Part shown: positions 56,141 to 64,000 of the stretch, piece by piece | Numbering within the stretch: position 1 is the stretch's first letter | How the letters are laid out: each line of letters opens with the position of its first letter | Origin: Shewanella sp. 10N.286.48.A6 | GTDB lineage: Bacteria; Pseudomonadota; Gammaproteobacteria; Enterobacterales; Shewanellaceae | Direction: 5' to 3' | DNA length: 64,000 bases | NCBI RefSeq assembly: GCF_002873135.1 | Contig: NZ_MCVI01000020.1 | Coordinates: 114,740-178,739 of the forward strand | Program-made: the position numbers and the translations under genes | The notes under the pieces: generated by a model | What the model saw: only the letters and a program-made list of their open reading frames with translations | Database searches by the model: none | What the model was told of the DNA's origin: nothing

Positions 56141-57055
56141 ATGTCTATTTTTTTATCAAAAACTATTGCTACGCCAGTGTCAGCTCTGTCGTTGATAGTA
56201 ATTATATTGGCTGATTTTATAAGGCGTAATATATCAATCATCATGACAGTATTGAGTCTCTTTGCGCCCCCCATATTGTTTGCTGCAGATAAGCCAGCAA
56301 TCCAACTTGCTACCAAAATCACTGAAGGAATTGATATTAATCAATATTATGTCAGTGAAAAGTTAGATGGTGTACGTGGTTATTGGACTGGGGACAAAAT
56401 GCTTTCACGTTCAGGTCGAGAGTTCATTTTACCGCAATGGTTCGTGGCAGATTTTCCCAAGCAGGTTTTAGAAGGGGAGTTATGGCTAGGAAGAGCAAGC
56501 TTTGAAGCCATGTCAGGGCTTGCACGAAAAAATATCCCAGACAGTGAAATGTGGCGGCAAGTGAAGTTTATGCTGTTTGACTTACCTGAACATGGGGGCA
56601 TGTTTCGTGACAGATTCATAGCACTGCAACAGCTGGCCAAGCAGTCTAAATATCTGCAAGTCATACCCCAAGAAACGATAACCTCTGACACCATGCTGTA
56701 TAAAAAACTGGATTTAGTCGTGAGTGCCCAAGGTGAAGGGCTAATGCTTCATCGCAAGCAAGCTTTTTATAAAGTAGGTCGCAGCCAAGATATTATGAAA
56801 TTAAAACCCAAATATGATGCTGAAGCCATTGTTATTAAGCATATTGAAGGCAAGGGCAAATATACCGGTATGCTAGGGGCAATAGTTGTCAGCATGCCCG
56901 ATGGGCTTGAGTTTAAAATCGGTAGCGGCTTTAGCGATGAACAAAGGCGTAAGCCGCCCCAAATAGGCGCAACGATAACTTATCAGTACTTAGGTCTAAC
57001 CAAAAATGGTGTGCCACGATTCGCTCATTTTTTAAGAGAAAGACCTAAAATGTGA
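56141..57055 (+). CDS. ATP-dependent DNA ligase, periplasmic LigE type
   Basis: The 304-residue protein is a minimal ATP ligase with an adenylation domain and an OB fold. The lysine nucleophile is in EKLDGVRGYW (Lys74). Later motifs include EGLMLHRKQAFY and LKPKYDAEAIVIK. Small ligases of this type in Haemophilus, Neisseria and Vibrio carry an export signal and act in the periplasm. The N-terminus here is hydrophobic, ending at FAAD near residue 50. The SD AAGGA supports the start at 56141, although an internal ATG at 56243 gives a more typical signal peptide. It may seal incoming DNA during uptake; that is inference. Confidence 0.85.
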   Translation: MSIFLSKTIATPVSALSLIVIILADFIRRNISIIMTVLSLFAPPILFAADKPAIQLATKITEGIDINQYYVSEKLDGVRGYWTGDKMLSRSGREFILPQWFVADFPKQVLEGELWLGRASFEAMSGLARKNIPDSEMWRQVKFMLFDLPEHGGMFRDRFIALQQLAKQSKYLQVIPQETITSDTMLYKKLDLVVSAQGEGLMLHRKQAFYKVGRSQDIMKLKPKYDAEAIVIKHIEGKGKYTGMLGAIVVSMPDGLEFKIGSGFSDEQRRKPPQIGATITYQYLGLTKNGVPRFAHFLRERPKM

Positions 57056-57098
57056 TAGACATAAAAACAATTTTTAATACGGTAAAAAAGGAACTTAT

Positions 57099-57626
57099 GT
57101 GAATACAATTAACTCGGTACTATTCGTATGCCTAGGTAACATCTGCCGCTCACCTAGCGCTGAAGCTGTGTTTCGTAGTAAAGCGGCTGAATATGGCTTA
57201 GTCATCGAGATTGCCTCTGCTGGCACCTTAGCTTACCACCAAGGTAATGCGCCCGATCCGCGCGCGATTAAAGCGGGCAATGCCAGAGGCTTAGACTTTT
57301 CAGGCATGTATGCAAGGCAAATCGCTCAGGCTGATTTTGAAAAATTTGATTTAATACTGGCTGCAGATAATTTTAACTTAAAGGACTTGCAGGCAATATG
57401 CCCGCAAGAACATCAACATAAGCTTAAATTAATGCTTAGTTATATGAGTGACGATGTAGCTGATTTTGATGAACTGAGTATGGATAAGTTTTCCCTTGAG
57501 CAAGTGAATCATGCCAAGGAAGTTCCTGACCCTTACTATGGCGGCGCTAATGGTTTTGAAACGGTTTTGGACTTACTGGAGTCTAGCCTTGATAATTTAG
57601 CAAAGCAGATAGCGAAAAACCGTTAA
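57099..57626 (+). CDS. Low-molecular-weight protein tyrosine phosphatase
   Basis: The 175-residue protein has the P-loop CLGNICRS (nucleophile Cys11, Arg17) and the general acid Asp in DPYYGG near residue 148. These define the LMW-PTP family. The start is GTG behind AAGGAA. It is longer than common family members (about 155) owing to residues 119-143, an acidic insert (SDDVADFDELSMDKFSLEQ). No Wzc/Wzb-type kinase partner is adjacent, so its target is unknown. Confidence 0.88.
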   Translation: MNTINSVLFVCLGNICRSPSAEAVFRSKAAEYGLVIEIASAGTLAYHQGNAPDPRAIKAGNARGLDFSGMYARQIAQADFEKFDLILAADNFNLKDLQAICPQEHQHKLKLMLSYMSDDVADFDELSMDKFSLEQVNHAKEVPDPYYGGANGFETVLDLLESSLDNLAKQIAKNR

Positions 57627-57663
57627 TATTATCTATACATATTCGCTCTTTAACGGGTAAAAA

Positions 57664-57700
57664 CAATAAAGGCTTAGCATTGCTGCTAAGCCTTTATTTT
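57664..57700. terminator. Bidirectional terminator between phosphatase and GTPase genes
   Basis: A 15-base stem (about 57665-57679 with 57684-57698) with A- and T-rich flanks lies between convergent genes. Confidence 0.9.
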
Positions 57701-57755
57701 AAATATGTCGTTTATCAAACACATTGCAGATAAGCTGGATGTTTTTGTTAAAGCC

Positions 57756-58700
57756 TTATTCGCCTTGGTGACGTTTACCTGATCGTTTCAGATTTTCTTG
57801 CTCTAATTTCTGCTGCTTAATAGCTTCTTTTTCAGCCAACACTCTAGCGACTTCTTCTTTCTCGATTTCGGCCATTTCAGGGGTTTCAAGGGTAAGTAGC
57901 CCTGTTTTGCCAGAGCGGAATTCATGTAACAGTAATTCTGATGCTTTATGTAAATCGATACGGCCACCAGGTCTTAGTGCTCCGCGCTTACGGCCAATTT
58001 CTTCAAGTAATTCAATGTCGGTTTCTGGCAATGATTTAAGCTTATAACGCTCACAAATTTCTTGTGGGTAAGCTTTTAAGAAATATTCAGCAGCAAACAT
58101 GGCAACGTCTTCATATTCCATTGCGGTGTCTTTAATTGCACCAGTAACAGCAAGGCGGTAGCTACTGGCTTCGTTATCTACTTTAGGCCATAAAATACCC
58201 GGCGTATCTGATAGTACGATGCCATTTCGTAAATTAATTCGTTGTTGACGTTTAGTTACAGCTGGCTCATTACCGGTTTTAGCAATGGTTCTACCTGCAA
58301 GTGTATTAATGATGGTAGATTTACCAACGTTAGGGATCCCCATGATCATGGTACGAATATCTTTTTCGATTTTGTCTCTGGCAGGTACCAGTTTGCGGCA
58401 GATATCAGGAATGTTTTTGACCTGACCAGGTTGTAGTGTGGTGATAGCAGTGGCTTTTACGCCTTGTTCCTGCTCAAGGTACTCAATCCAACGTGCCGTA
58501 ACCTTTGGATCAGCTAAGTCAGACTTGTTGAGTAGTTTGATACATGGCTTGTCGCCTCTTAGTTTTGAAACCATTGGGTTTTCGCTACTATAAGGAATAC
58601 GGGCATCAAGCACCTCAATAACAAGATCGACTTGAGGCATTGCCTCTTCAATCTCTTTACGAGCTTTATGCATGTGACCTGGATACCATTGAATTGCCAT
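57756..58700 (-). CDS. ylqF: Ribosome biogenesis GTPase YlqF/RbgA family
   Basis: This 314-residue circularly permuted GTPase assists large ribosomal subunit assembly in bacteria that have it. The order of motifs is permuted: the start IQWYPGHMHKARKEI, then LNKSDL (G4), then GIPNVGKSTIIN (G1) near residue 126, then DTPGILWP (G3). A basic, charged coil follows at the end (about 275-314). The typical RbgA length is about 285-310. Confidence 0.93.
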   Translation of the reverse strand: MAIQWYPGHMHKARKEIEEAMPQVDLVIEVLDARIPYSSENPMVSKLRGDKPCIKLLNKSDLADPKVTARWIEYLEQEQGVKATAITTLQPGQVKNIPDICRKLVPARDKIEKDIRTMIMGIPNVGKSTIINTLAGRTIAKTGNEPAVTKRQQRINLRNGIVLSDTPGILWPKVDNEASSYRLAVTGAIKDTAMEYEDVAMFAAEYFLKAYPQEICERYKLKSLPETDIELLEEIGRKRGALRPGGRIDLHKASELLLHEFRSGKTGLLTLETPEMAEIEKEEVARVLAEKEAIKQQKLEQENLKRSGKRHQGE

Positions 58701-58769
58701 GTGTTTGCCTTTTCTAAATCAACTGCTAACAAAGGGGGCATATTCTACCTTGTTATCAGCAAAAATGAT

Positions 58770-58796
58770 AAAAAAAAGCGCCAATTGGCGCTTTAT
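58770..58796 (-). terminator. Intrinsic terminator of the oxygenase gene
   Basis: A perfect ten-base palindromic stem is followed on the minus strand by at least seven T. It lies just beyond the stop of the 2-oxoglutarate oxygenase gene. Confidence 0.9.
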
Positions 58797-58830
58797 TGTC
58801 GTTAACTACCTCAGTAACTAAGCTAATTGG

Positions 58831-59670
58831 TTAAATTACCCCAAGCTCTCGCAGCCTTTCCATTAAGTAGCTGTCAGCAGTGTGACGCTCTGACAATACC
58901 ACTTCAGGATTTGGATGTAAGAATAGCGGTAATGAAATTCTTGATTTGGTTTTATCACTACCTTCAGGGTTAATAACCCGATGTGAAGTAGAAGGATAAT
59001 AACCTGCCGAAGCCTCTTGCAACATATCACCGATATTGATGATGATATTACCAAAGTCACTGGGTACATCAACCCAGTTGCCTTCTTTGGTTTTTACTTG
59101 AAGTCCAGGTTCATTTGCAGCAGGTAGTACAGTAATAAGGTTTATGTCCTCATGTGCAGCAGCTCTTATAGCCCCTAATTCTTCATCGCCAAGCATTGGC
59201 GGGTAGTGCAGTACTCTTAATAATGTCTTCTGACTATTTTCAATCATTTGTGGTAATGGCATTGAGAATTTGTCAGCAATATCCTTAGGTGCGTACTCTT
59301 CAATCCAGCCGAGTAACTCTGCTGCTAGCGCGTTGGCATGTGCATAATAGGCTAAGATGTTTTGTTTTAACGATTCAGGAATACGGCCCCAAGGATAAAC
59401 GTGAAAATATTCTTTGATATCTTTTACGCTATGGCCTTTAGCTGTTTCTGAAATTGAAGCGGGGAAGAAACCATCTTGGGTTTCTGGTTTAAATAGATAA
59501 TCATTTTTTTGTTCAGATTGAAAAAAGGCATACCACTCTTGGTAAATTTTTTCGACAAGTTCCTGACTGACAGGATGGTTAGAAAGAACACCAAAACCAG
59601 TTTCTCTTAATGAAGCGACAAACTGTTGTGGACAATCTTTTGCGCGGTAATCTATTGTTTCTAGTTTCAT
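58831..59670 (-). CDS. Isopenicillin-N-synthase-like 2-oxoglutarate/Fe(II) oxygenase
   Basis: The 279-residue protein has the DIOX_N start (LETIDYRAKDCPQQFVASLRETGFGVLSNHPV). The 2OG-Fe(II) core carries the facial triad: His and Asp in AAHEDINLITVLPA near residue 172, and the distal His in TSHRVINPEG. Arg-x-Ser follows in KSRISLPLF for 2-oxoglutarate. Many gammaproteobacteria carry this gene as a single copy, but its substrate is not known. It has its own terminator. Confidence 0.88.
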   Translation of the reverse strand: MKLETIDYRAKDCPQQFVASLRETGFGVLSNHPVSQELVEKIYQEWYAFFQSEQKNDYLFKPETQDGFFPASISETAKGHSVKDIKEYFHVYPWGRIPESLKQNILAYYAHANALAAELLGWIEEYAPKDIADKFSMPLPQMIENSQKTLLRVLHYPPMLGDEELGAIRAAAHEDINLITVLPAANEPGLQVKTKEGNWVDVPSDFGNIIINIGDMLQEASAGYYPSTSHRVINPEGSDKTKSRISLPLFLHPNPEVVLSERHTADSYLMERLRELGVI

Positions 59671-59844
59671 ACTATTCTTCTATTGTTATTATTTGACCCA
59701 GCGCAATTTTAACCTTGGTCACACTTTGTCGCAATTTTTTGATGCGAAATATGTCTTGGTCAGTCGAAATAGTGATCTTTATTGTGCATACTGCCATAGT
59801 TGTAATACTTGCAGTACAGTAAGCCTAACCAAATAGAAGTAGAG

Positions 59845-60768
59845 ATGGAACTCATGAAGCAGTTAACGGAATTTGAAAAGTATGTCATTGAGCAAAAAGG
59901 GACTGAACAACCTTTTAGCGGTGAGTATGTAAATCATGATGCCCCAGGTTTGTATTTATGTAAAAAATGCTTAGCACCTTTGTATAAAAGTGAACATAAA
60001 TTCAATGCTCATTGTGGTTGGCCTGCTTTTGATGATGAAATTCCAGGTGCTGTGGATCGAACCCCTGATGAAGATGGTCATAGAATCGAAATCACCTGCC
60101 GAAAATGTGATGGTCACCTTGGGCACATCTTTGAAGGTGAGATGCTAACAGCTAAAAACATTCGTCACTGCGTTAACTCTGTCTCGATGATATTTCAAAC
60201 CGCGGATGAATTAAAAAAAGTAAATCGTAATAAGTTTGCTACATTTGGTGCGGGTTGTTTTTGGTGTATTGAAGCGGTATTTAATGAATTAAATGGCGTT
60301 ATTGAGGTTACTCCAGGTTACTGTGGCGGCAGCGGTAGCGATGCAAATTATATGGCAGTTTGTTCTGGTGAAACGGCTCATGCAGAAGTGATTCTGGTAG
60401 AATTTGACGATCGCATTATTAGTTATCAAAGTTTACTGGCAGTTTTCTTTGCTGTTCATAATCCTACCACCTTAAATCAGCAGGGTAATGATAAAGGTCC
60501 GCAATACCGTTCAGTTATTTTTACTCATTCAACAGAGCAGGTTGATCAAGCGACCATCGCTATTAGTAAACTAATTCAGCAAGCCATTTGGCCTAAACCT
60601 ATAGTGACCGAAGTTGCCATGTTCGAAGCTTTTTATCCTGCAGAAAGTGTTCACGAAAATTATTATGCTAATAATGCTGAGCAGCCATATTGTGAGTTAG
60701 TTATTAAACCAAAATTTGAAATGGCGATGAAACGATTTGAGCAGTTGTTAAAGGACACTGATAAATAA
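59845..60768 (+). CDS. msrBA: Methionine sulfoxide reductase fusion MsrB-MsrA
   Basis: The 307-residue protein repairs both methionine sulfoxide stereoisomers. The MsrB domain (about 3-122) carries zinc cysteines C39, C42, C85 and C88 and the catalytic Cys109 in RHCVNSVSMIF. The MsrA domain follows (about 130-300), with GCFWC (C138, C141) and GYCGG. MsrB comes first, the reverse of the MsrA-MsrB order in many fusions. No signal peptide is visible, so it is cytoplasmic. The start codon is uncertain: ATG 59845 is preferred, 59854 is possible. Confidence 0.93.
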   Translation: MELMKQLTEFEKYVIEQKGTEQPFSGEYVNHDAPGLYLCKKCLAPLYKSEHKFNAHCGWPAFDDEIPGAVDRTPDEDGHRIEITCRKCDGHLGHIFEGEMLTAKNIRHCVNSVSMIFQTADELKKVNRNKFATFGAGCFWCIEAVFNELNGVIEVTPGYCGGSGSDANYMAVCSGETAHAEVILVEFDDRIISYQSLLAVFFAVHNPTTLNQQGNDKGPQYRSVIFTHSTEQVDQATIAISKLIQQAIWPKPIVTEVAMFEAFYPAESVHENYYANNAEQPYCELVIKPKFEMAMKRFEQLLKDTDK

Positions 60769-60798
60769 TGACTAGCTAAGGTTAGTTTACATCGGCAA

Positions 60799-60829
60799 CA
60801 AAAAAGGCGAACTGAGTTCGCCTTTTTTA
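60799..60829. terminator. Bidirectional terminator between msrBA and the SulP gene
   Basis: A 13-base stem (60800-60812 with 60816-60828) with a three-base loop, A-rich on one side and T-rich on the other. Confidence 0.92.
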
Positions 60830-60846
60830 ATGTGTAAACCTAACGA

Positions 60847-62406
60847 TTAAGAGTCTAATGCGTCGTCAGCCACTTTGTAATGGGGATCTTCAATCACATT
60901 GACCTCGACTAACGCTCTAGCTTTATGGAGTAAATCTTTACAATCACCGCTCAAATGGCGCAAGTGTAACTTCTTACCGGCAGCAAGATAACGCTCTGCT
61001 AAGGTGTCAATTGCATCGAGGGCAGAATGATCTGCAACCCGTGAGTTTTGGAAGTCTACGATAATGTCTTCAGGATCATTCTCTGCGTCAAACAGCTCTA
61101 AGAAATTAGATACCGAACCAAAAAATAACGGTCCATTTAATTTGTAAACTTTCCAACCGTTGGCATCAATATTGGTTTCAACATTAATATGTTTGGCATG
61201 CTCCCAAGCAAAGACTAATGCAGACACAATAACGCCGACAAATACTGCGAAGGCTAAATCTGTGAACACGGTTACCGTTGTTACTAACACAATGACAAAC
61301 GCATCATGCTTAGGCACTTTGCCCATGACTTTGAAACTGGCCCATTCAAAGGTACCTAAAACGACAATGAACATAACCCCAACTAATGCAGCTAACGGAA
61401 TTATTTCAATAAAGGCTGCACCAAATAAGATAAATGCCAATAAAGCGAGTGCTGCAGTGATCCCTGATAATCGTCCACGACCGCCAGAGTTAATGTTAAT
61501 CATCGATTGTCCAATCATCGCACAGCCACCCATAGCGCCGAAAAAGCCACTGGTAATATTACCAACACCTTGACCAACACATTCTTTGTTACCTTTACCA
61601 CGGCTGTTAGTCATTTCATCAATAACGGTTAGCGTCAGCAATGATTCAATCAAGCCTACAGCAGCAAGAATACAGGCATAAGGCAGAATGATATAAAGCG
61701 TTTCTAGCGTGAATGGGACACTTGGGATAGCAAAGCTTGGCAGGCTACCAGCAATTGTTGCTTGTTCATCGCCGCTCATGGTTTTTAAGAAATCGAGTAC
61801 ATTGCGAGTATCTAAATCTAAGCCTACAACCAATGCCGTTACCGTTAAAATAGCCACCAATGAAGAAGGGATAGCAGTGGTTATTTTGGGTAAGAAGTGA
61901 ATGATCGCCATAGTTAGTGCTACTAAAGCTAACATAATCATTAGGGGCTCTTGTGCAAGCCATACCATGTTGCCAGCAGTATCTTTTACTTTAAATTGGC
62001 CTAATTGTGCAAGGAAAATCACAATGGCTAAGCCATTCACAAAACCTATCATCACAGGATAAGGAACAATACGGATAAATTTACCCAGTTTAAAAATACC
62101 GGCAGAAATTTGTATTATCCCTGCCAGTACTACTGCGGCAAATAGGTATTGAACACCATGTTCAACCACCAGTGATACCATAACAACAGCCATCGCGCCG
62201 GTAGCGCCAGAAATCATCCCAGGACGGCCACCAATAACAGCAGTAATTAGCCCCATGATGAAGGCTGCGTAAAGTCCTACCATAGGCTCAACTTGTGCGA
62301 CAAAAGCAAAAGCAACGGCTTCAGGAATAAGCGCGAGTGCAACGGTTAAACCAGATAATATATCTGCTTTGCCGCTACTGGTTTTATGACGTAGTAGATC
62401 GAACAT
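60847..62406 (-). CDS. SulP-family anion transporter with STAS domain
   Basis: The 519-residue protein has a SulP membrane domain (about 20-390; [63 protein letters not shown]). A C-terminal STAS domain follows ([40 protein letters not shown]). SulP proteins carry sulfate or bicarbonate. Without carbonic anhydrase or sulfate genes nearby, the substrate is not fixed. The 334-base region between it and the RNase E gene (62407-62740) holds no gene. Confidence 0.92.
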   Translation of the reverse strand: MFDLLRHKTSSGKADILSGLTVALALIPEAVAFAFVAQVEPMVGLYAAFIMGLITAVIGGRPGMISGATGAMAVVMVSLVVEHGVQYLFAAVVLAGIIQISAGIFKLGKFIRIVPYPVMIGFVNGLAIVIFLAQLGQFKVKDTAGNMVWLAQEPLMIMLALVALTMAIIHFLPKITTAIPSSLVAILTVTALVVGLDLDTRNVLDFLKTMSGDEQATIAGSLPSFAIPSVPFTLETLYIILPYACILAAVGLIESLLTLTVIDEMTNSRGKGNKECVGQGVGNITSGFFGAMGGCAMIGQSMININSGGRGRLSGITAALALLAFILFGAAFIEIIPLAALVGVMFIVVLGTFEWASFKVMGKVPKHDAFVIVLVTTVTVFTDLAFAVFVGVIVSALVFAWEHAKHINVETNIDANGWKVYKLNGPLFFGSVSNFLELFDAENDPEDIIVDFQNSRVADHSALDAIDTLAERYLAAGKKLHLRHLSGDCKDLLHKARALVEVNVIEDPHYKVADDALDS

Positions 62407-62682
62407 TTAACCTCTGAAATCTATTGATGTGTTTGATAATAAAAGTGTGAGCATGTTAACAAAAATGACAAACCTTCTAAACCTGAAATTAAACTTAATT
62501 TGTGCTAATTCGTATCGTTAGGGTTTTAGAGAGAATTTTTAAGAGGATAAGCTAAGCTTGATATTTTCGTTAGTAACAGAAAAACTAGATCACAGCTGAG
62601 GTTTTATAATCAGGATTAATATCAAGGCTTGATAAGGGCTGGTAGTTTGAACAGTCTCTAAGTTTTTAGTAAAAGTTAAGCA

Positions 62683-62714
62683 TAAAAAAACCACGCTAAG
62701 AAGCGTGGTTTTTA
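62683..62714 (-). terminator. Intrinsic terminator of the RNase E gene
   Basis: An eight-base GC-containing stem (about 62690-62697 with 62704-62711) is bordered by A and T runs. On the minus strand it ends in seven T. Confidence 0.9.
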
Positions 62715-62740
62715 TTACCATCAAAGGTGAATGCTAACAG

Positions 62741-64000
62741 TTATGCTTTAGACATATCTGCTGAAGCACTATTGGCCACTTTTGACTTAACGCTATTGGC
62801 TTCAGTTTGCGAAGCTTGATACTCGCGGCCTTTTGGCACAGCTTGCTGAGTACGAACCTCTGTTACTGGCTTAGTCGTATCTGACATGACCATAGAGCCG
62901 AAGCGGCTAGCGACAGGTGCTTTTTTAACCGCTGGTTCAACTTTAACTTCGGTTGGTGCGACAGTTGTTGGTGCGACTGCGGCTTTACGTTGTATTGCAA
63001 CAGGCTTAGTCATAGGTGCAGATGCAACCGTTTTAACTTCAACTTTAGCTGTTTCAGGTTTAACTTCAACCGCTGGCGTTTCAGTTTTCACTTCAACCGC
63101 TGGCGTTTCAGTTTTCACTTCAACCGCTGGCGTTTCAGTTTTTACTTCAACTGCTGGCGTTTCAGTTTTAACTTCAACCGCTGGCGTTTCAGTTTTCACT
63201 TCAACTGCTGGCGTTTCAGTTTTAACTTCAACTGCTGGCGTTTCAGTTTTCACTTCAACTGCTGGGGTTTCAGTTTTAACTTCAACCGCTGGGGTTTCAG
63301 TTTTAACTTCAACCGCTGGCGTTTCAATTTTAACTTCTACTGCAGGTGTTTCGGCTTTAACTTCAACCGCTGGCGTTTCAATTTTAACTTCTACTGCAGG
63401 TGTTTCGGCTTTAACTTCGACAGCTGGCGTTTCTACAGTAGGTGCAGCTTTAGCTTCGTTAGCTTGCTCTGCATCAAGTTGTTTTTCTAGCTCATCAACA
63501 GATGTAAATACAGCAGGGCTTGACGAGGTATCATCTTCATCACGACGACGACGTTGACCCGCTGCACGAAGGTGGCGAGGGCTACGACGGCTACGGCGCT
63601 GTCCTTCACGCTTGTCATCAGCATCTTCATTTACGGTTTCAGAAGCATCTTGAGTTGCTGTGATTTCTTCTGCAGATGTTGTGTTAGCAACAGCGGTTTC
63701 AGTAACAAGCGCCTGAACCGGTGCTTGCGCTTCAACTGGCGTTTCAGCTTCTACTTTAATGTCAGTTTCAGTGCTAACGTCTTTAGTCACTGGAACAGCA
63801 GCCTTAGCTTCAGATTTAGCTGAATCATTTTTAGTGATAACTTCAGCGTCTTTTCTTGGGCGGCGAGTACGGGCAGGTTTTGAATCCTGTTTGGTCTCTG
63901 GCTTAGCTTTAGGTTCAACTGCAACTTCAACCTGTGAAGTGGTGGTTTCCGCTAATTTAGCTTCGTTTTGCTCATTTTCAATTCGCACTTTACGACGCAT
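62741..64000 (-). CDS. rne: Ribonuclease E, C-terminal scaffold portion (5' end outside window)
   Basis: The frame is open through the window edge; the Met at 64000 is internal to the gene (RRKVRIENEQNE). The visible 419 residues are part of the disordered scaffold half of RNase E. They include the arginine-rich RNA-binding block RRSRRSPRHLRAAGQRRRR, which in E. coli lies between the RhlB and PNPase sites. The catalytic domain is beyond the window. The distinctive feature is a tract of about 14 nine-residue repeats of the ETPAVEVKT type (codons at about 63058-63434). The end (KAPVASRFGSM) may be the PNPase-binding region. Confidence 0.88.
   Translation of the reverse strand: MRRKVRIENEQNEAKLAETTTSQVEVAVEPKAKPETKQDSKPARTRRPRKDAEVITKNDSAKSEAKAAVPVTKDVSTETDIKVEAETPVEAQAPVQALVTETAVANTTSAEEITATQDASETVNEDADDKREGQRRSRRSPRHLRAAGQRRRRDEDDTSSSPAVFTSVDELEKQLDAEQANEAKAAPTVETPAVEVKAETPAVEVKIETPAVEVKAETPAVEVKIETPAVEVKTETPAVEVKTETPAVEVKTETPAVEVKTETPAVEVKTETPAVEVKTETPAVEVKTETPAVEVKTETPAVEVKTETPAVEVKPETAKVEVKTVASAPMTKPVAIQRKAAVAPTTVAPTEVKVEPAVKKAPVASRFGSMVMSDTTKPVTEVRTQQAVPKGREYQASQTEANSVKSKVANSASADMSKA
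63058..63434 (-). repeat. 27-bp coding tandem repeat in the RNase E gene
   Basis: About 14 copies of a 27-base unit encode Glu-Thr-Pro-Ala-Val-Glu-Val-Lys plus one variable residue (Thr, Ala, Ile or Pro). The four copies nearest the N-terminal end alternate Ala and Ile; the remaining ones are nearly all Thr. Codon-level differences between copies exist, so the array is not freshly duplicated throughout. Confidence 0.9.

Noticed and set aside
62886..63557. Long plus-strand frames opposite the RNase E repeat
   Set aside because: Repetitive low-complexity shadows of the coding repeat on the other strand.

Overview
The window reads as chromosomal DNA of a low-GC marine Shewanella, or a very close relative. 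The evidence is a small tetraheme cytochrome c of the Shewanella CctA/STC type, a csgBADEFG curli locus with very long curlin subunits, the marine-proteobacterial dedicated sortase (pds) locus, and Shewanella-like versions of ordinary genes. I see no tRNA or rRNA genes, CRISPR array, intact insertion sequence or prophage. The window opens in the last part of an outer-membrane barrel gene and closes inside the C-terminal half of RNase E.

Layout. 1-6.5 kb: a barrel tail, a Qnr-like pentapeptide protein, and biotin synthesis with bioA divergent from bioBFCD. 6.5-11.7 kb: a decayed small gene, a heme-type TonB receptor, htpX with a heat-shock-like promoter, and the tetraheme cytochrome. 11.9-20.8 kb: assimilatory nitrate and nitrite reduction (nasA, cobA, a TrpD2/YbiB-like gene, an ANTAR regulator, then nirBD). 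A perfect sigma-54 core promoter lies before nasA, and a strong intrinsic terminator sits in the nirB leader where the ANTAR protein probably acts. No nitrate transporter is in the window. 21-26.2 kb: curli genes, all on the plus strand, with a G9 tract in the upstream region.

26.8-33.4 kb: hinT, a double hotdog protein and ycfL, followed by a TPP riboswitch that leads a thiamine-uptake cluster (TonB receptor, YkoF-like protein, PnuT-like permease, thiamine-kinase-like protein). A hairpin next to the receptor start codon contains its Shine-Dalgarno sequence. 33.5-46.1 kb: mixed single genes (lipoprotein, DoxX, ydjA, GST, trhO, yegD, creA, a lone RibD-type deaminase, a POT transporter, a triple-repeat membrane protein, a hydrolase remnant, metC).

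46.2-53.1 kb: the sortase system. Kinase and response regulator genes point left; an OmpA-like gene, a VIT/VWA substrate ending in an LPQTA sorting signal, and the sortase point right. The regulator-OmpA intergenic region carries four TTGCCA direct repeats offset by 11, 21 and 22 bp, all close to whole helical turns. I read them as a likely operator array for the dedicated response regulator. 53.2-64 kb: a diguanylate cyclase, a barrel protein, dgkA, a periplasmic-type ATP DNA ligase, an LMW phosphatase, an RbgA-like GTPase, a 2-oxoglutarate oxygenase, an MsrB-MsrA fusion, a SulP transporter, and the RNase E tail with about 14 copies of a nine-residue repeat.

The most notable points are the phased TTGCCA array, the G9 tract before curli, the thiamine riboswitch with its SD hairpin, the NasS-less ANTAR regulator with a degenerate receiver facing a leader terminator, and the RNase E repeat expansion. 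Functions are assigned by recognising families and motifs; no database search was run.
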